64,000 nt of DNA from Thalassia testudinum (lineage: Eukaryota > Streptophyta > Magnoliopsida > Alismatales > Hydrocharitaceae): NCBI GenBank assembly GCA_037157565.1, contig JAZHRO010000073.1, forward strand, positions 98,062,001 to 98,126,000. Reading direction: 5' to 3'. The notes under the pieces are model-generated. The model was not told the origin of the DNA and made no database searches. It saw only the letters and a program-made list of their open reading frames with translations. The translations under genes and the position numbers were made by a program. Below, piece after piece: positions 12,163 to 22,970 of this stretch; the stretch's first letter is position 1; the number at the start of each line of letters is the position of its first letter.

Positions 12163-13442
12163 AATAGGATGTGAAATGTGTATAGGATGTGGAAGGGTAC
12201 ATGGTGAAGTAAGGAGGGAAATCAGAAGAGAAAAGAGCCCTGCAATACAAAAATACAAGCCTGTCCTTAGGTTGGGTAACCTAAAGGTTTACATACTCTC
12301 AAAATCCATCCTAAGATTATGGATGATTTACTCTACTTATGTCCAGGCAATCCAACCAGTTAGAAGGAGGGACTGGGGAGAAGGTTCTCCCTTTGACTTG
12401 CACCTCCGATTCCTAGTGTACCCCCCAGCTGCGGTCGTTTGATGCTACTCCCCTAGCTAGACATTAGATTGACTAGTATAGGCAGGTTAATCATGAACAA
12501 TCTCAATTTGGATCTTGATGAGCGAACCAGTCCTTAGGGCTAACGTCTAATCAATTTTAGTTAGGCTTGGGACAATGGTGCTTCAAGAATGTGATGAGAC
12601 CTTTAGATGGGTTATGCCCTTAATGATCAGTTAGAATGTGTGTGCGTGCACAACCAGGGTTCTCAAATAAGGTTATTTGATGATGTGTCTTTTAGGATTT
12701 AACCTTGTTTAGTAGCTTTTAAGGTTTAATTCTTAGGTTGGTTCAATCAAGGTTTAGTAGAACACTCAAAGTTTTGAAAACACTGGTGATGATATATTCC
12801 TTTAGAAATCAAAGAAAAAAATGTGGAGTGCTTGGTTTAGCCCTAAGAATCAACCTTAGGTGGCAAGCTACTTGATGAATCGCTTTTATCTTAAGTGGTG
12901 CGGCCTAAACAGTTCAATCAATTGGCCTATTGCACCACTTAGTTAAGGCACACAGAAATGTTTGGCCTATTTAGATTTCTACTCGCTTATTTGTGTGTTG
13001 AATTAAGTGTACTGGTTTCATAGGTCAGATCCCGGTTAAGTGGTAGAATCAATGTGATTGTGCTCCTTAGGGTGAGAAGCGGTTGGTGTTAAGTGTGTAG
13101 CTTTCAGACAATCCCACAAGAGAAGAGTATATTTTTTCTTTTTTTTTATATATGCGGGGGTGAGATGAGGGGAGGTGGCAATCAAACAACCAAAATCTAC
13201 CCTAGGGTTTATGCAAAGCACTTATGTTGGTTTGGGTTTGAGTTATTAGGTTATGAAATGGAAACTAAGGTGGGGGTGGTGTGGGGGACACTTATAGAGT
13301 ACTCTACCGGCACTTTACTACGATCTACCGCACTTCGATCTTCATGCTAGGGTACTTGCAAGACAGTAGATCAAAGACAAGTAGGGTTAGTGCTATGTAA
13401 ATACAAAGAAATGCAATAAACAATAAAGTAAATTTCTCTGCC
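12163..13442 (-). other. Element H leader
   Basis: Between primer site and reading frame of H. No gene is supported; short frames here are not conserved. AT-rich with T-runs near 13130-13150. Confidence 0.65.
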
Positions 13443-13460
13443 TCCCCGGCAAGGGCGCCA
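13443..13460 (-). promoter_or_regulatory. Primer binding site of element H
   Basis: Minus strand TGGCGCCCTTGCCGGGGA, 3 nt from the LTR end. It is one base from the tRNA-Asp-type site used by Athila elements. Confidence 0.85.
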
Positions 13461-13463
13461 AAA

Positions 13464-15023
13464 TGGCGGGTGTGTTGAGTGCTAGAAATTGGGGTTACAA
13501 GTAACCCGTCGTTGTAGTTGCAAAATACGTCGATTGGATAAAATTTATATCGAAACTCCAAGGGATCCTGAGTCGAACACAGGGAGGCAACGTTTACTTT
13601 TATTGAAAACCGCGCTTCGATTCGTTTCTTTTTTGTATTTTGTGGTTTTGTTATTTTTTTTGTATTTTTGAAATAAAAGACAAGTAGAATGAATCACAAG
13701 ATAGAAATGGAATAAATATGATATATATATCAATCCAATGTTAATTACAATGAACTATAAAAGTATAAAAAGAGAGAGGGGTGAGAGGAAATCTCCCGAA
13801 TTGGTTGTTCGATGAGACTACGACGCCTGGCGAAAGCTCGGACGAAGGAGGTGAGGAGCGAGACAACTGAGGTGAGATGCAGGAGGATGTCGGGTTGAGG
13901 AAAGCTTCGGCGTGGCTCCGGAATGGAGGTGAGAAGACAGAGTTGATCTGCTACCGGAATGGAGGTGGGAGGACAGCTCCAAGGTGACCTATGAAGGGGG
14001 ATGGGAAGTTGGAGGAATATTTGGTCGGGCAGAGGTTCGCTACACTAATAGGCACCTTAGGAGCTTGAGAACAAGCTCTAATGGAGCATTGGTAGGCTTA
14101 CTAGAGCTTGGGAGTAGGTGGGAGTAGATTAGGTAGAGATGGCTTGGAAGGGAGAGGGTGTAAGTCCATTTATAGTGGAGGAGAAGAGTCAAAAATAGGT
14201 ATGGGACCATTAGTGACATCCAGGCCGTCGCTGGAAGCGTCGCTATAGGTAGCTCATGCCTACTCATGCTGCTTATGCCCAAAGCTGGCTTTGCTTGCGC
14301 GCAAAGAATTAGCAAAGGCTGTAAATGTCACTGTAAGTCCAGCTCATGCATAGCTGGCGCTGCTCCCCTGCCTTGCCCATAGCACATGTGCCCACACGTT
14401 GGCGCTGCGTTGTGCACATGGACGCCTACGCCCACACGCACGCAATTGCCCAAATGCTGGAACTGCGCTGTGCGCATGCGTGCCTATGCCCACGTGTGCA
14501 CCGGAGTTGCTACGCGTGTGCAGTGCCACGTGCGTGCACTGGGAGGCCTGGGCTACGCCACGTGGCACAGTCTGGGCCGTCCATCTTCTTCTTATTGTAG
14601 GGGCTGCTACAGAGGTCGAATTGAGTCGATTTTCACACCGTTAGGCTGCGATCGTCGACCTGAATCCATCCGCATGGTCGAATTTATCATTTGAAGCTCC
14701 AAATTATGTCTCCTAGTCCCTTGGCTATTGATATTCCTCGGACTGCATGTGGTGCTACGGGGCTCCAATCGAGGCGATTTCAAAGGTGTTGGGCTCCGAT
14801 CGTCGCCTTGATTAGATCCGTTTAGTCGGATCATCAATCTGAGGCTCTAAAATAAATATCCTTCTCTCCTAACCACAAAAGGATGCAAGTAACCTAAATT
14901 ATATACAACTACTCTAAATGCAGAATGATGCATGCTATGCAATATTTATTACATGAAATGCAAAGCTAACCCTAGGAACATGCATGAATAGGCATTTTAC
15001 CGTCAATAAATGCGTTTACATCA
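13464..15023 (-). repeat. Element H 5' LTR
   Basis: 1560 bp partner of 4753-6239. A TATA box (TATAAAT, minus, 14168-14174) and the U5 motif AGTCGAACACAGGGAGGCAA (13571-13590) are visible. The GC-rich block 14380-14580 has dinucleotide-like CACG/GTGC runs. Confidence 0.9.
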
Positions 15024-15028
15024 GAACC

Positions 15029-15882
15029 CATCACACTGAGTTCCACCTTCGTGCAGCCAACTGCTCTACCCTCCTTTCTACACGCCATCTACTCCTCTGG
15101 ACTCCCCTCGCCTTCATGAGCACCTCCAGGTCTTCAGACACGCCAACCGCCATCACTATCATCCTCCCGACCAACCACCCGTCGATGACCACTTCATCCA
15201 GTTAGCCACCACCAAGCATCATCGACCACTCTGCGACCACCAACGCGGAGCCCTCGCCCTGCCCGACCTTCACCGAGCTTCGTACGTCCGGTCGTGCTTC
15301 CTCGTTGGCACGAGCACAAGGGAAATTCATCCCCAATTTCTCAACAGTAAATGCCCTATTTGTTTCTACCAAATATGCCATTGCCGTAAGAACTATTGAG
15401 ATATTTGATGGATAAATTTAGTTGAGTGACTATTGCATTCTTGCCCTCAAGTTCCAAAGTATTTCCCCTATGCATTCATATCCTTATATGTTGGCTTCGG
15501 TCTCTATATAAATGCATGAAATGTCAACAAACTTAAAGGAGGAAGAACCATATCTTGGAATTTAATTACATTGGATTCCATTGCGATTTATTTCAGAAAA
15601 GGAAAATTACGCATATAGCCTCACATTCTGAAATTATTGTGTGTCTTCTCCTTTTTGTCGCATTTCACATCAAATTTGAGCATGGATTTTGCACTCAATT
15701 AGATGCATACTAGGAAAAATAATCGTGGATTTATTGCATCAGTTCCTTCCTGTGGATACAACCTAACTCTTCGTGGTTAGTTTTATTGAAATATTTTTGT
15801 TCGGGATTTTCCACCACGATCTACACATTACAATGACAAAGTATTCTGATACAATATTCTTGCAAGTGAAAATGCCTTACCA
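15029..15882 (+). repeat. Element C 5' LTR, second part
   Basis: Continues the LTR after H and aligns with 23757-24585. A TATA box (TATATAAA, 15505-15512) is followed by the U5 block with CCTGTGGATACAACCTAAC (15749-15767). It ends ...TTACCA two bases before the primer site. Confidence 0.88.
15505..15512 (+). promoter_or_regulatory. TATA box, C 5' LTR
   Basis: CTATATAAATGC, preserved in the other LTR at 24237-24244. Confidence 0.65.
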
Positions 15883-15884
15883 AA

Positions 15885-15902
15885 TGGCACCATTGCTGGG
15901 GA
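15885..15902 (+). promoter_or_regulatory. Primer binding site of element C
   Basis: TGGCACCATTGCTGGGGA, tRNA-Asp-type variant, two bases after the LTR. Confidence 0.85.
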
Positions 15903-17115
15903 GGCAACAGATGCAATAAATTCACCAAACTTTATTTCTAATTATTTCTGAGTTGCACATTTATCTGATCATTCCTTATCTTTTCTGTGCGAGGTGCATT
16001 TGTTTACAGAAATGAATGCAACGGGTGCGCACGAAAGAGGCGATATTCTTGGTGGACCTTGACGCCACCTAGAGGGCAACACAGGAGCACGTGGACCTTG
16101 ATCCCACGCACGTGGAGGAAGGAACAGCGACCAAAGACATTTATTTGCTTCTTTTAGATTTAGATTAGTTTAGATAGACCTTAGACATTTAATTTTTGTC
16201 TTGTGGACCCGTGTTGGGCATTTTTGGGAATGTGTTCCCAGTGCTTTTATTGCTTATCGCTCTTGTATGCGGGAGCATATCTTTGGGAGTGTGTTCCCAT
16301 TTTGTTTCGATTATAGGGTTATTTGAATTATTTGAACTGCACGTTAATTAGTTAGCTAAATTAGATTAGGTTTGTTTGCGTATTAATTATCAAAAAAAAA
16401 AAATCGAACTACCTGCTAGAAGCTACATATCAATAGCGAGACCATCTAGGATTGAATTAGTAGTATCTACTTTATCTTTACTGCATCGAATACATTCTTG
16501 CACGAAGAAAGCTAGAGTAAGATACATCTTCTCTTTAGCATCAAATACCTATCATGCATTTGCATTGGACTTAAATTCATGACCACTAAAGTGTTTGAAT
16601 CAGATTAATTCAGTGTCACTTTAAAAATTGGGATTGTTAAGAGGTTGGACCATAAAATCTTTGACTTGAAATTGTGTGAAAAGGATCTTGTTTACAAGAT
16701 TTCAAATTCAAAATGCGAACGTGTGTTGCACACATGAGACACTGTGCACATCACACATAAGGTCACTAGATGATTTTCTACCTCTCTTCTTTTGCACCAT
16801 AAGGGAAGTTAGTTGGAAATCAACAAGCCTATCCATCAAGTTACTTCAGTTCCTCGTGTGTGGGCTCTATTTGAGACTTCCATCTCTTGTGAGTAGGTAG
16901 TAGGCATCAACGAAGGTCGGCCTAGGAAGCGTAATTCTTGCAAAACTTATTTGGCCACCAACTGAACATTTAATTCTAAGACCTAGAATCTACTAAAAAT
17001 AGATCCCACTGTATTTACATTTGTTTTGATAGCGATAGAACTCTCTAGGAAGTTTCTGCTTGTGTTCTGAATTCTTTTAAATCCTAAGAGAGTTTAACCT
17101 GTTTAATTGAAAGAA
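15903..17115 (+). other. Element C leader
   Basis: No gene supported. A 9-adenine run at 16391 and the short frame after it lack conservation. A possible small spliced segment lies about 75 nt after the primer site. Confidence 0.6.
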
Positions 17116-17818
17116 ATGGACTATCCTTACTCCTATCATTTTAACCAGGATCCTGTGCCTTGAGCATATCCATCCTTTGATGGATACATTGATCATTCAT
17201 ATTCCTATCCTGGGAGTACTGGCCCGATAGCTCCCACTTTTGAGCAGAGCCTAGGAGCGGGATTTTCCACCCATGGAATCCCCACTACTATGCAAACACC
17301 CAAACCTACTACCCTTCTTGATTTTCCTTATCGAGGTTGGACAGATACCCCTAGGCAACCAGAGCCCGAGATTGACTATCCTCCTCAATCTGATAGTAGT
17401 AGCCTCTCCTCTTTTATGATAGAAATGCAAAAACAACAAAAAGAAATGATGGAGTCTATGGGAGAGATGTTGAGGAATAGTCAACAATTGAACAAAGAAA
17501 TTAGACAGCTTAGCTATGCTCTTCCTAGTAATTCTGATCCCTACCCATACGATCGTGATCATGAAAATAATTTTGAGGAAACCAATGACAATAGGGAACT
17601 CGTTTTAGGTAGCTATCACTTAGACTCTCCCAATGAGACATGGCTACTAGAGGAGAACAATCCTAGTAATTATCCACCCAAGCTATATTGGAGTCAAAAG
17701 AAAGAGAAGATACCTCTTGAGGACCTTGACCCCAATGAGAGTATTTTCCCTACCTCTAATAACCTGGGTCAAGGTCGTATTGTTCATATCACTTCCCTAT
17801 TAATTATATGGTGGAACC
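17116..17818 (+). pseudogene. Acidic Tyr/Pro-rich ORF of element C, 5' part, decayed
   Basis: Unknown protein. It starts MDYPYSYHFNQDP; a TGA follows at 17161-17163, after which the same frame stays open to 17818. The N-terminus is rich in Tyr/Pro/Ser, then comes a predicted helical or coiled segment (residues about 100-135: MIEMQKQQKEMMESMGEM, LNKEIRQL), then an acidic tail with repeated E and D. A one-base shift near 17795 is needed to read on into FPINYMVEP, which continues after the G insertion. There is no capsid, zinc knuckle or enzyme motif. The layout matches H. A truncated Gag that kept only its C-terminal coil region is one explanation. Confidence 0.6.
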
Positions 17819-18709
17819 TGATGCGGATTTTACACGGTTTGTAAAATACGTCATTGTAGCGTGCAAAACTGATCAACTCTTAAATTTATAAACATAGATA
17901 GTTGGTATCTAGGGTCATCCAAAGAGGCAAGTTTGCAATTCAAATCTCCTGCTCTTAAGGGAATCTCAATCTTTCTTTTTGTTATTTTAAATATATAATT
18001 TTTATGTTTTGAAATAATGAGGGCAAAATGCGAATTGTTGATGGAAAAGTAACTAACACCTATAATCACTAAGCTAAAACCTAAGAGACAAATATGATCC
18101 CTCCCTAAGCTCACTCAAGGCAAGAGGAAGCCTAGAGTAATTAGGAAGTGGAAGTGAAAAAGTGCTAGAACAAAGACAAGCAATTGCAATAGAAATTGAA
18201 AAGAAGGCAAATTGATTTAGTAGAATTTGTGTTCTTTTATTTACAAAAACATGTAGAGGAATGCTTCTACTAAAAATGGAAAATATAAAAGCAATAAAAA
18301 GAAACACAAATCATCTTGCAGTATTTGGTGAAGAAGGGAGTCCTCTTACTCCATGCCTAGCTGCTCCTTGGCTTGAAAAGAAGGTCTCCTTCTCCTTCCT
18401 TGAATGCTCCTCCAAGGTGGATGCTCTCCACCTTAATTCTTTCCTCCAAGGGTGGGCATGCACCACCCTCAAGCTCTCCTCCAAGGTGGCACGGACCACC
18501 TTCAAGACCTCCTCCAAAGGTCTTCCTTGCCTAGCTTCTCCATTGGCTGGCATGGGCATAAGAGAGAAGAGAAGAGGGGAAGGCACCAAGGGGACAGAGT
18601 ATCCCCTTAATCTTCTTCTTCTTCTTCTCTCTTGGGGGTGAGCTTCAGGTAGAATATGAGAGGTATTTTGCTAGCCAAGGATGGGTTGTAAGGTGGTGGG
18701 TGTTGGTCT

Positions 18710-18716
18710 TTTTATA
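18710..18716 (-). promoter_or_regulatory. TATA box, solo LTR G
   Basis: Minus strand CCTATAAAAAGACC, matching CCTATAAAAGCCC at 59512 in the sister LTR. Confidence 0.65.
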
Positions 18717-19089
18717 GGGTAGGATGAGAGGGTTAAGGTGACTCTTGAGATAGATGGCAAAGATGGGAAGATGGGGGTGGTTAGGTGATCCTAGGGCTAA
18801 GGAGAGTTGGTGCCAAGTAGGGGGGTGTGAAGGTGGTGGTTATGGTGGTGAAGGGACACCTAAAGGTGGCACCAACCATGGAGAGGTGCCTTGGTTTTGG
18901 CACCACCATGAAGGCTTCTAGAAGGGGGGTTCGGTGGATGGCTAGGATAGGTTGTAGGGTTATGTGTAGGGCCATGATGGGGGTGTTTTGGTGCCAAAAG
19001 GGAGGGCTTCTAGAAGGGAATTTTGGCACCAAAACAAGGTGTCTTTTAGGTGTAGTTGAGGGGCTAGGAGGTGTCCATCTTGGCGCCTA

Positions 19090-19860
19090 AATAGAGTAGA
19101 GGTTAGGTAGCTTAGGTAGACTTGGTAAGCTTAGTTGGTGAAGCTAGCTAGGGTTAAGTTGAAGGTGGAGGATGGCCAGGGAGCTGGATGTTAGCTAAGC
19201 TAAGCTATCCTAGTTAGTAATAGAGTAGAGGAGGAGGCAATGGGAGTTAGGGTTTGAAGAGAGGAGCTGGACAGAAGAAGTCTAGAGCTGAAATGGAGCT
19301 GGCAGCTGCCGAAGGGGGTGGTATGGAGCTACTCAATCTGGCTTAGCTTGCTAGTTCTTTGCTAGCTACTAAGCCAAGCTAAAGTAAGCTAGCTTCTACC
19401 ATAATGAGCTAAGGTGAGCTAGGTCTGGTGCTCCCGGGGAGGATCAAGCTGGTTGAGGTAGCAAAGGTAGCTTAGCTCAACTAAGTTAAGCTAAGCTGAG
19501 TCCTCGGGAGCTGGACTTGAGCTTCCTAAGCAGGGATGAATTCATCTTCAGTTGCCTGGAGTTGAGTGGAGCTGGATGTAGCTGGACCTGAGCTAGGGTG
19601 AACTCCAGTCAACTCAGCTGAGCTAGCTAGAGCTCCCTGTGGACTAATGGGAGCTGAGATGAGCTAGACTCAGCTAATTTGAGTTGGATCTGAGCTGACC
19701 TGAGCTAGGGTGAGATAAGATGAGCTCTCTTGAGTTGCCATTCAGCTGAAATGAGCTGAATGCAGCTAGGATGGGTTGACCCTAATCCAAGTGAGCTGGA
19801 TTCCAGCTATGGTAAGCTGGATGAATCTAAGTTCCAGCTAGTTTGAGCTTCTCCTTCTCC
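19090..19860. repeat. AGCT-rich degenerate repeat in G
   Basis: Dozens of AGCT tetramers, mostly as GAGCT, AGCTGA or TAGCTAG at irregular 5-15 nt spacing. The sister LTR has the same block at 58150-58810. AGCT is its own complement, so the region is rich in short palindromes. Confidence 0.8.
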
Positions 19861-20076
19861 TGTTGCCTTCTTGAGTGCTAGAGTTCTAATGATCTGTTAA
19901 TCTGTTTATCCCTAACACTCATAAAAACACTTTAAAATGACAATGAAAAATGCAATGCATGCCTCACCTAATTAATGACTAAATGCAACCCAAAAACCCG
20001 TTTGCGGAGTAAAATCCTAAGAGCTAGGTTTGTTTTAATGCATAAGAATGATGATAAACTGGCATTTATCAGAACC

Positions 20077-20926
20077 CCATTCTACCATTAGTGAGCCTAA
20101 TCTTGACCCTCCACTTAGCGAATCAACACCTACCATTTAGCATTCTGAGGATTTTAATGCACCCATTGAAGGTGATCCTAAAGGAATGGAGGATGAATTA
20201 GATCAATTTTGGTCTCAATGATATAAAGAGTCTATTTTCGAGGACAAGGATGACCCAATGGAGGAATCCGGACTGAAAATGTGGAGTGAATCCAAGGGGG
20301 ATTATTTGTTATTCGAGGACTTACCCTTGAAGGATATAAATAATCTAGAGAAATCTAGATGTCTCCCTTCCTTTGAGAGTCATCCTCCACAAAACCAAGA
20401 GTTGATATTAGAGGAGGACAAACACAATAGTGAGAAACCTAGGGGAGACTCTCGGGTTCAAAATATGTCAATTGAGGATTTATGTCCCAAGAAGAACAAA
20501 GAATTGAGTGATATAGCGGTCACTACTCCAAAACATTGAGACGGATCCTACGTCAAGAATAATTGATGATACTGAAGCAACTCCTTTCTTTACTAATGAA
20601 TCACATATACACCCCAACAAAAATTTGAGTGAACCAAAAGAATTCAAGGATGAGATTAATGATAATAATCCAGTTGCTTCGACCCTGTCATCAAAGAAAT
20701 TTAATTTGGAGTCCACCATTGATTCACGTATACTGGAAGGTGAAAATATGACTCCGATCATTAATGATAGGTAGGGTGACTTAAATTTTTCTATAATAAT
20801 TGTTAGGGAGAACACACAGTCTGAATTATTGTTGGAATTGGACTTGACACCGACTAAGCCCTCCTTGGACTTAACCATTACCGCCCAACACCACAAACAA
20901 ACCCTCCACTCCATAACCGATCCTTA
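20077..20926 (+). pseudogene. Acidic ORF of element C, 3' part, decayed
   Basis: Continues the frame cut by G: EPHSTISEPNLDPPLSES, then DELDQFWSQ and an open block of 93 codons (20258-20539: MEESGLKMWSESKGDYLLF, ...KKNKELSDIAVTTPKH). Beyond a stop and a shift, readable acidic sequence (NLSEPKEFKDEINDNNP, SELLLELDLTPTKPS) runs to a stop at 20924-20926. Rich in Glu, Asp, Ser and Pro, with no known domain. Opposite-strand frames here are shadows. The function is unknown; the acidic C-terminus is shared in character with H and B. Confidence 0.55.
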
Positions 20927-22955
20927 GCTCAGGTCTCTACTCACTTACATTCTTTCTAGGGAGAATATCAAGCTAGTACATGCTTAGGTAGAATGGCGAG
21001 TTTGGATTGATGCTTGTACGTTTAATCTCGCCATTCAAGGGTTTGAAATAATTATGTTTATATCTTTTAAAACCCTTCCTGCTTTGGTGGATCCTTGTTA
21101 TCCTCCACTTATTCCATTTTGGGAGGTTCCTTTTCATAGTCCTTTTGTTATTCCTAGACCTAGCCTACAAGGTTATTTGCTTTCATGTCTTCTGGTGAGC
21201 ATTTGGAATAACGTTGCATCATCAGCTCGCCAATATCTGTGGCTACCTGTTTTCTAGGCCTGCGCTGTTACGCATATTTTTAGGCCCTAGCTTTTTCTAT
21301 CTGGAACCAGACTTACAAGTTCCCTACAAGTCTGGCTACTGATAGAAAATGCAACGCTTGTTGGGAGGCAACCCAGCGTGCATAATAACACCATCATCAG
21401 GTGATTTCCTTCCTTTCTCTCCCTATTTTAATTTTACAATGAGGGCATTGTAGGATTTAGGCATGGGGGGTGCATTTTGCATTTTAGGAAGTATTCATGC
21501 ATTTAGGTTAGGTGCATTAGCATATTAAAAAAAAAAAATCTTGAGCTGAATTGGTTAGTCCTTAGCAAAACATCTTTGTCATGGAGGTGTCATTAAATAT
21601 TTTTCTTCTTAAATTATTTCTTAAGTTTAGAATCCAGTACATTTACTTCACTTGCACATAGACTGGGTAATGGATCTTTGAAGAAAACTAATAAGCATTT
21701 TTAGTCTACTGAATCCTTGGACAGTTAATAGGGAGTCAGGCATACTATCCTCTAGTAGATCCACCTTATATTTGTGAGAAGAAAGTAGAGAGATTACTGG
21801 TGCGCTAAGTCTAGTGCAAAGACTCTTAAGTTTTGGACAATTAGATGATGATACCTTAGAGTTAGGCATAGTTTTTGCTCGCTGTTCCTGTGTGCGTACA
21901 TTGTGTGATTTCTTGAGTCACTAAATAAGGCAGATACGCAGAGATTGAGTCTTAATAAAGCTATGACTATGGTGGATGGTTACGACTACCCTTCATAGAG
22001 TCCTTGGCTGAAGGAGGGTAATAGTGTTAAAGGTCAAAAATACGCTTGTCCTATCCATTCCTTCCCGGTGCCGAGAGTAGACACTTCCACCAAATAAGCC
22101 ACACAATATCCTCTTGACCATTATCATCCCTAATAATGCCTCATAAATAAAAGTCTGTGTCATGTTATGTTGATTTATAAAGAAAGAAAAAAAAGAAAGA
22201 AAGAAACAATTATATTTAGAAATAAAATAAAATAAAAAAAAAGAAAAGAGAGAGAGAATAGAAAAAGGAAAGAATCCAAGTTTATAATTTTATCTTCGTG
22301 ATGTAGTTTCTAAAGCAACAAAAACACCCATAGCGATCCACCAAATATGACCCATACCTCCTTTTCAGTATTTCTGATCATCCGAATACTGGCTAAGGAC
22401 TCTAACTTAGTTGTAGAGTTATCAGGACTTTAGTTGAAGTGTGAATGGCATGTGAGGCCACCAAACATTAAGTACATCTGTAGAATCTGGTGAGATATGT
22501 GGTCTCAGAAAAGAAAGAAGAAGAAAAGGGAAAGTGAGTGAGCACAAAGGAACACAAAGAGAGCATAGTTTTTAGCATATCTCTGGGTTGACTTGTTTAA
22601 TAGTCTAGAGATCTAGAGTCTGCAATACTAAACTACGTGTAGCACCAGATGAGTGTGAGCCACCAAAATTAATCCATTCAACTCAGTTTCTCCTACCTAA
22701 GCCAAAAAGCCGAGGTCAAACTACATATTATTTTCTACTTTATCCCTGAGGGACGAAGTTGCCTATCCTAATAGAAGTTTTACCAAAGATAAGTATGAAC
22801 TACAAATGTAAGTTTGTTATTTTCACTTGGATCCATTACCTAGGCTACTATCACTTCACATTTGTCTGGATCTCTAAATTTTTGAAATAACAAAAGATGA
22901 AACCTTTTGGTTACTTCCATTGTTTTTCACTTTTTGATAGGGAGTAGCAAAACAT
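20927..22955 (+). other. Element C 3' non-coding region
   Basis: After the reading frame, a stretch to 21258 reads as WRVWIDACTFNLAIQG then LARQYLWLP-like sequence, probably a residue of the former polyprotein tail, followed by the GGGAGGCAACCC block at 21361. From 21437 on it aligns with E's 3' region (46275-47377 and 57482-57930), including purine-rich 22180-22270. No gene is supported. Confidence 0.65.
21437..21470 (+). promoter_or_regulatory. Internal GGCATGGGG purine motif, element C
   Basis: CAATGAGGGCATTG then TTAGGCATGGGGGG, 1.5 kb before the terminal tract. Confidence 0.6.
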
Positions 22956-22970
22956 AGGCATGGGGACATT
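22956..22970 (+). promoter_or_regulatory. Polypurine tract of element C
   Basis: AGGCATGGGGACATT abuts the 3' LTR start TGATAAGT. Two pyrimidines near the end make it imperfect. Confidence 0.7.

Larger units (their letters stand above)
4753..15023 (-). mobile_element. Element H: non-autonomous LTR retrotransposon carrying solo LTR K
   Basis: Inserted in C's 5' LTR with duplication CAACC (4748-4752) and GAACC (15024-15028); C's other LTR has GAACC at the empty site near 23756. Minus orientation: 5' LTR 13464-15023, primer site 13443-13460, leader 12163-13442, decayed reading frame 7843-9375, 3' non-coding 6252-7842, purine tract 6240-6251, 3' LTR 4753-6239. No capsid or Pol sequence found. 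Solo LTR K sits exactly at the start of the reading frame. Confidence 0.87.
17819..20071 (-). mobile_element. Solo LTR G (E family)
   Basis: 2253 bp between direct copies of GAACC (17814-17818 and 20072-20076). On the minus strand it begins TGATAAATGCCAGTTTATCA and ends CCGCATCA. It aligns with the LTR at 57941-60488, including the AGCT-rich block, TTGGCACCAA motifs and the TATAAAA box (18710-18716, minus). No internal sequence remains, so it arose by recombination between two LTRs. Confidence 0.9.

Noticed and set aside
18261..18641. 126-codon plus frame in solo LTR G
   Set aside because: Lies across promoter and leader of an LTR in the other orientation; not kept in the sister LTR at 59600-59950 as a frame.
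20480..20914. 144-codon minus-strand frame
   Set aside because: Shadow of the acidic frame of C on the plus strand.
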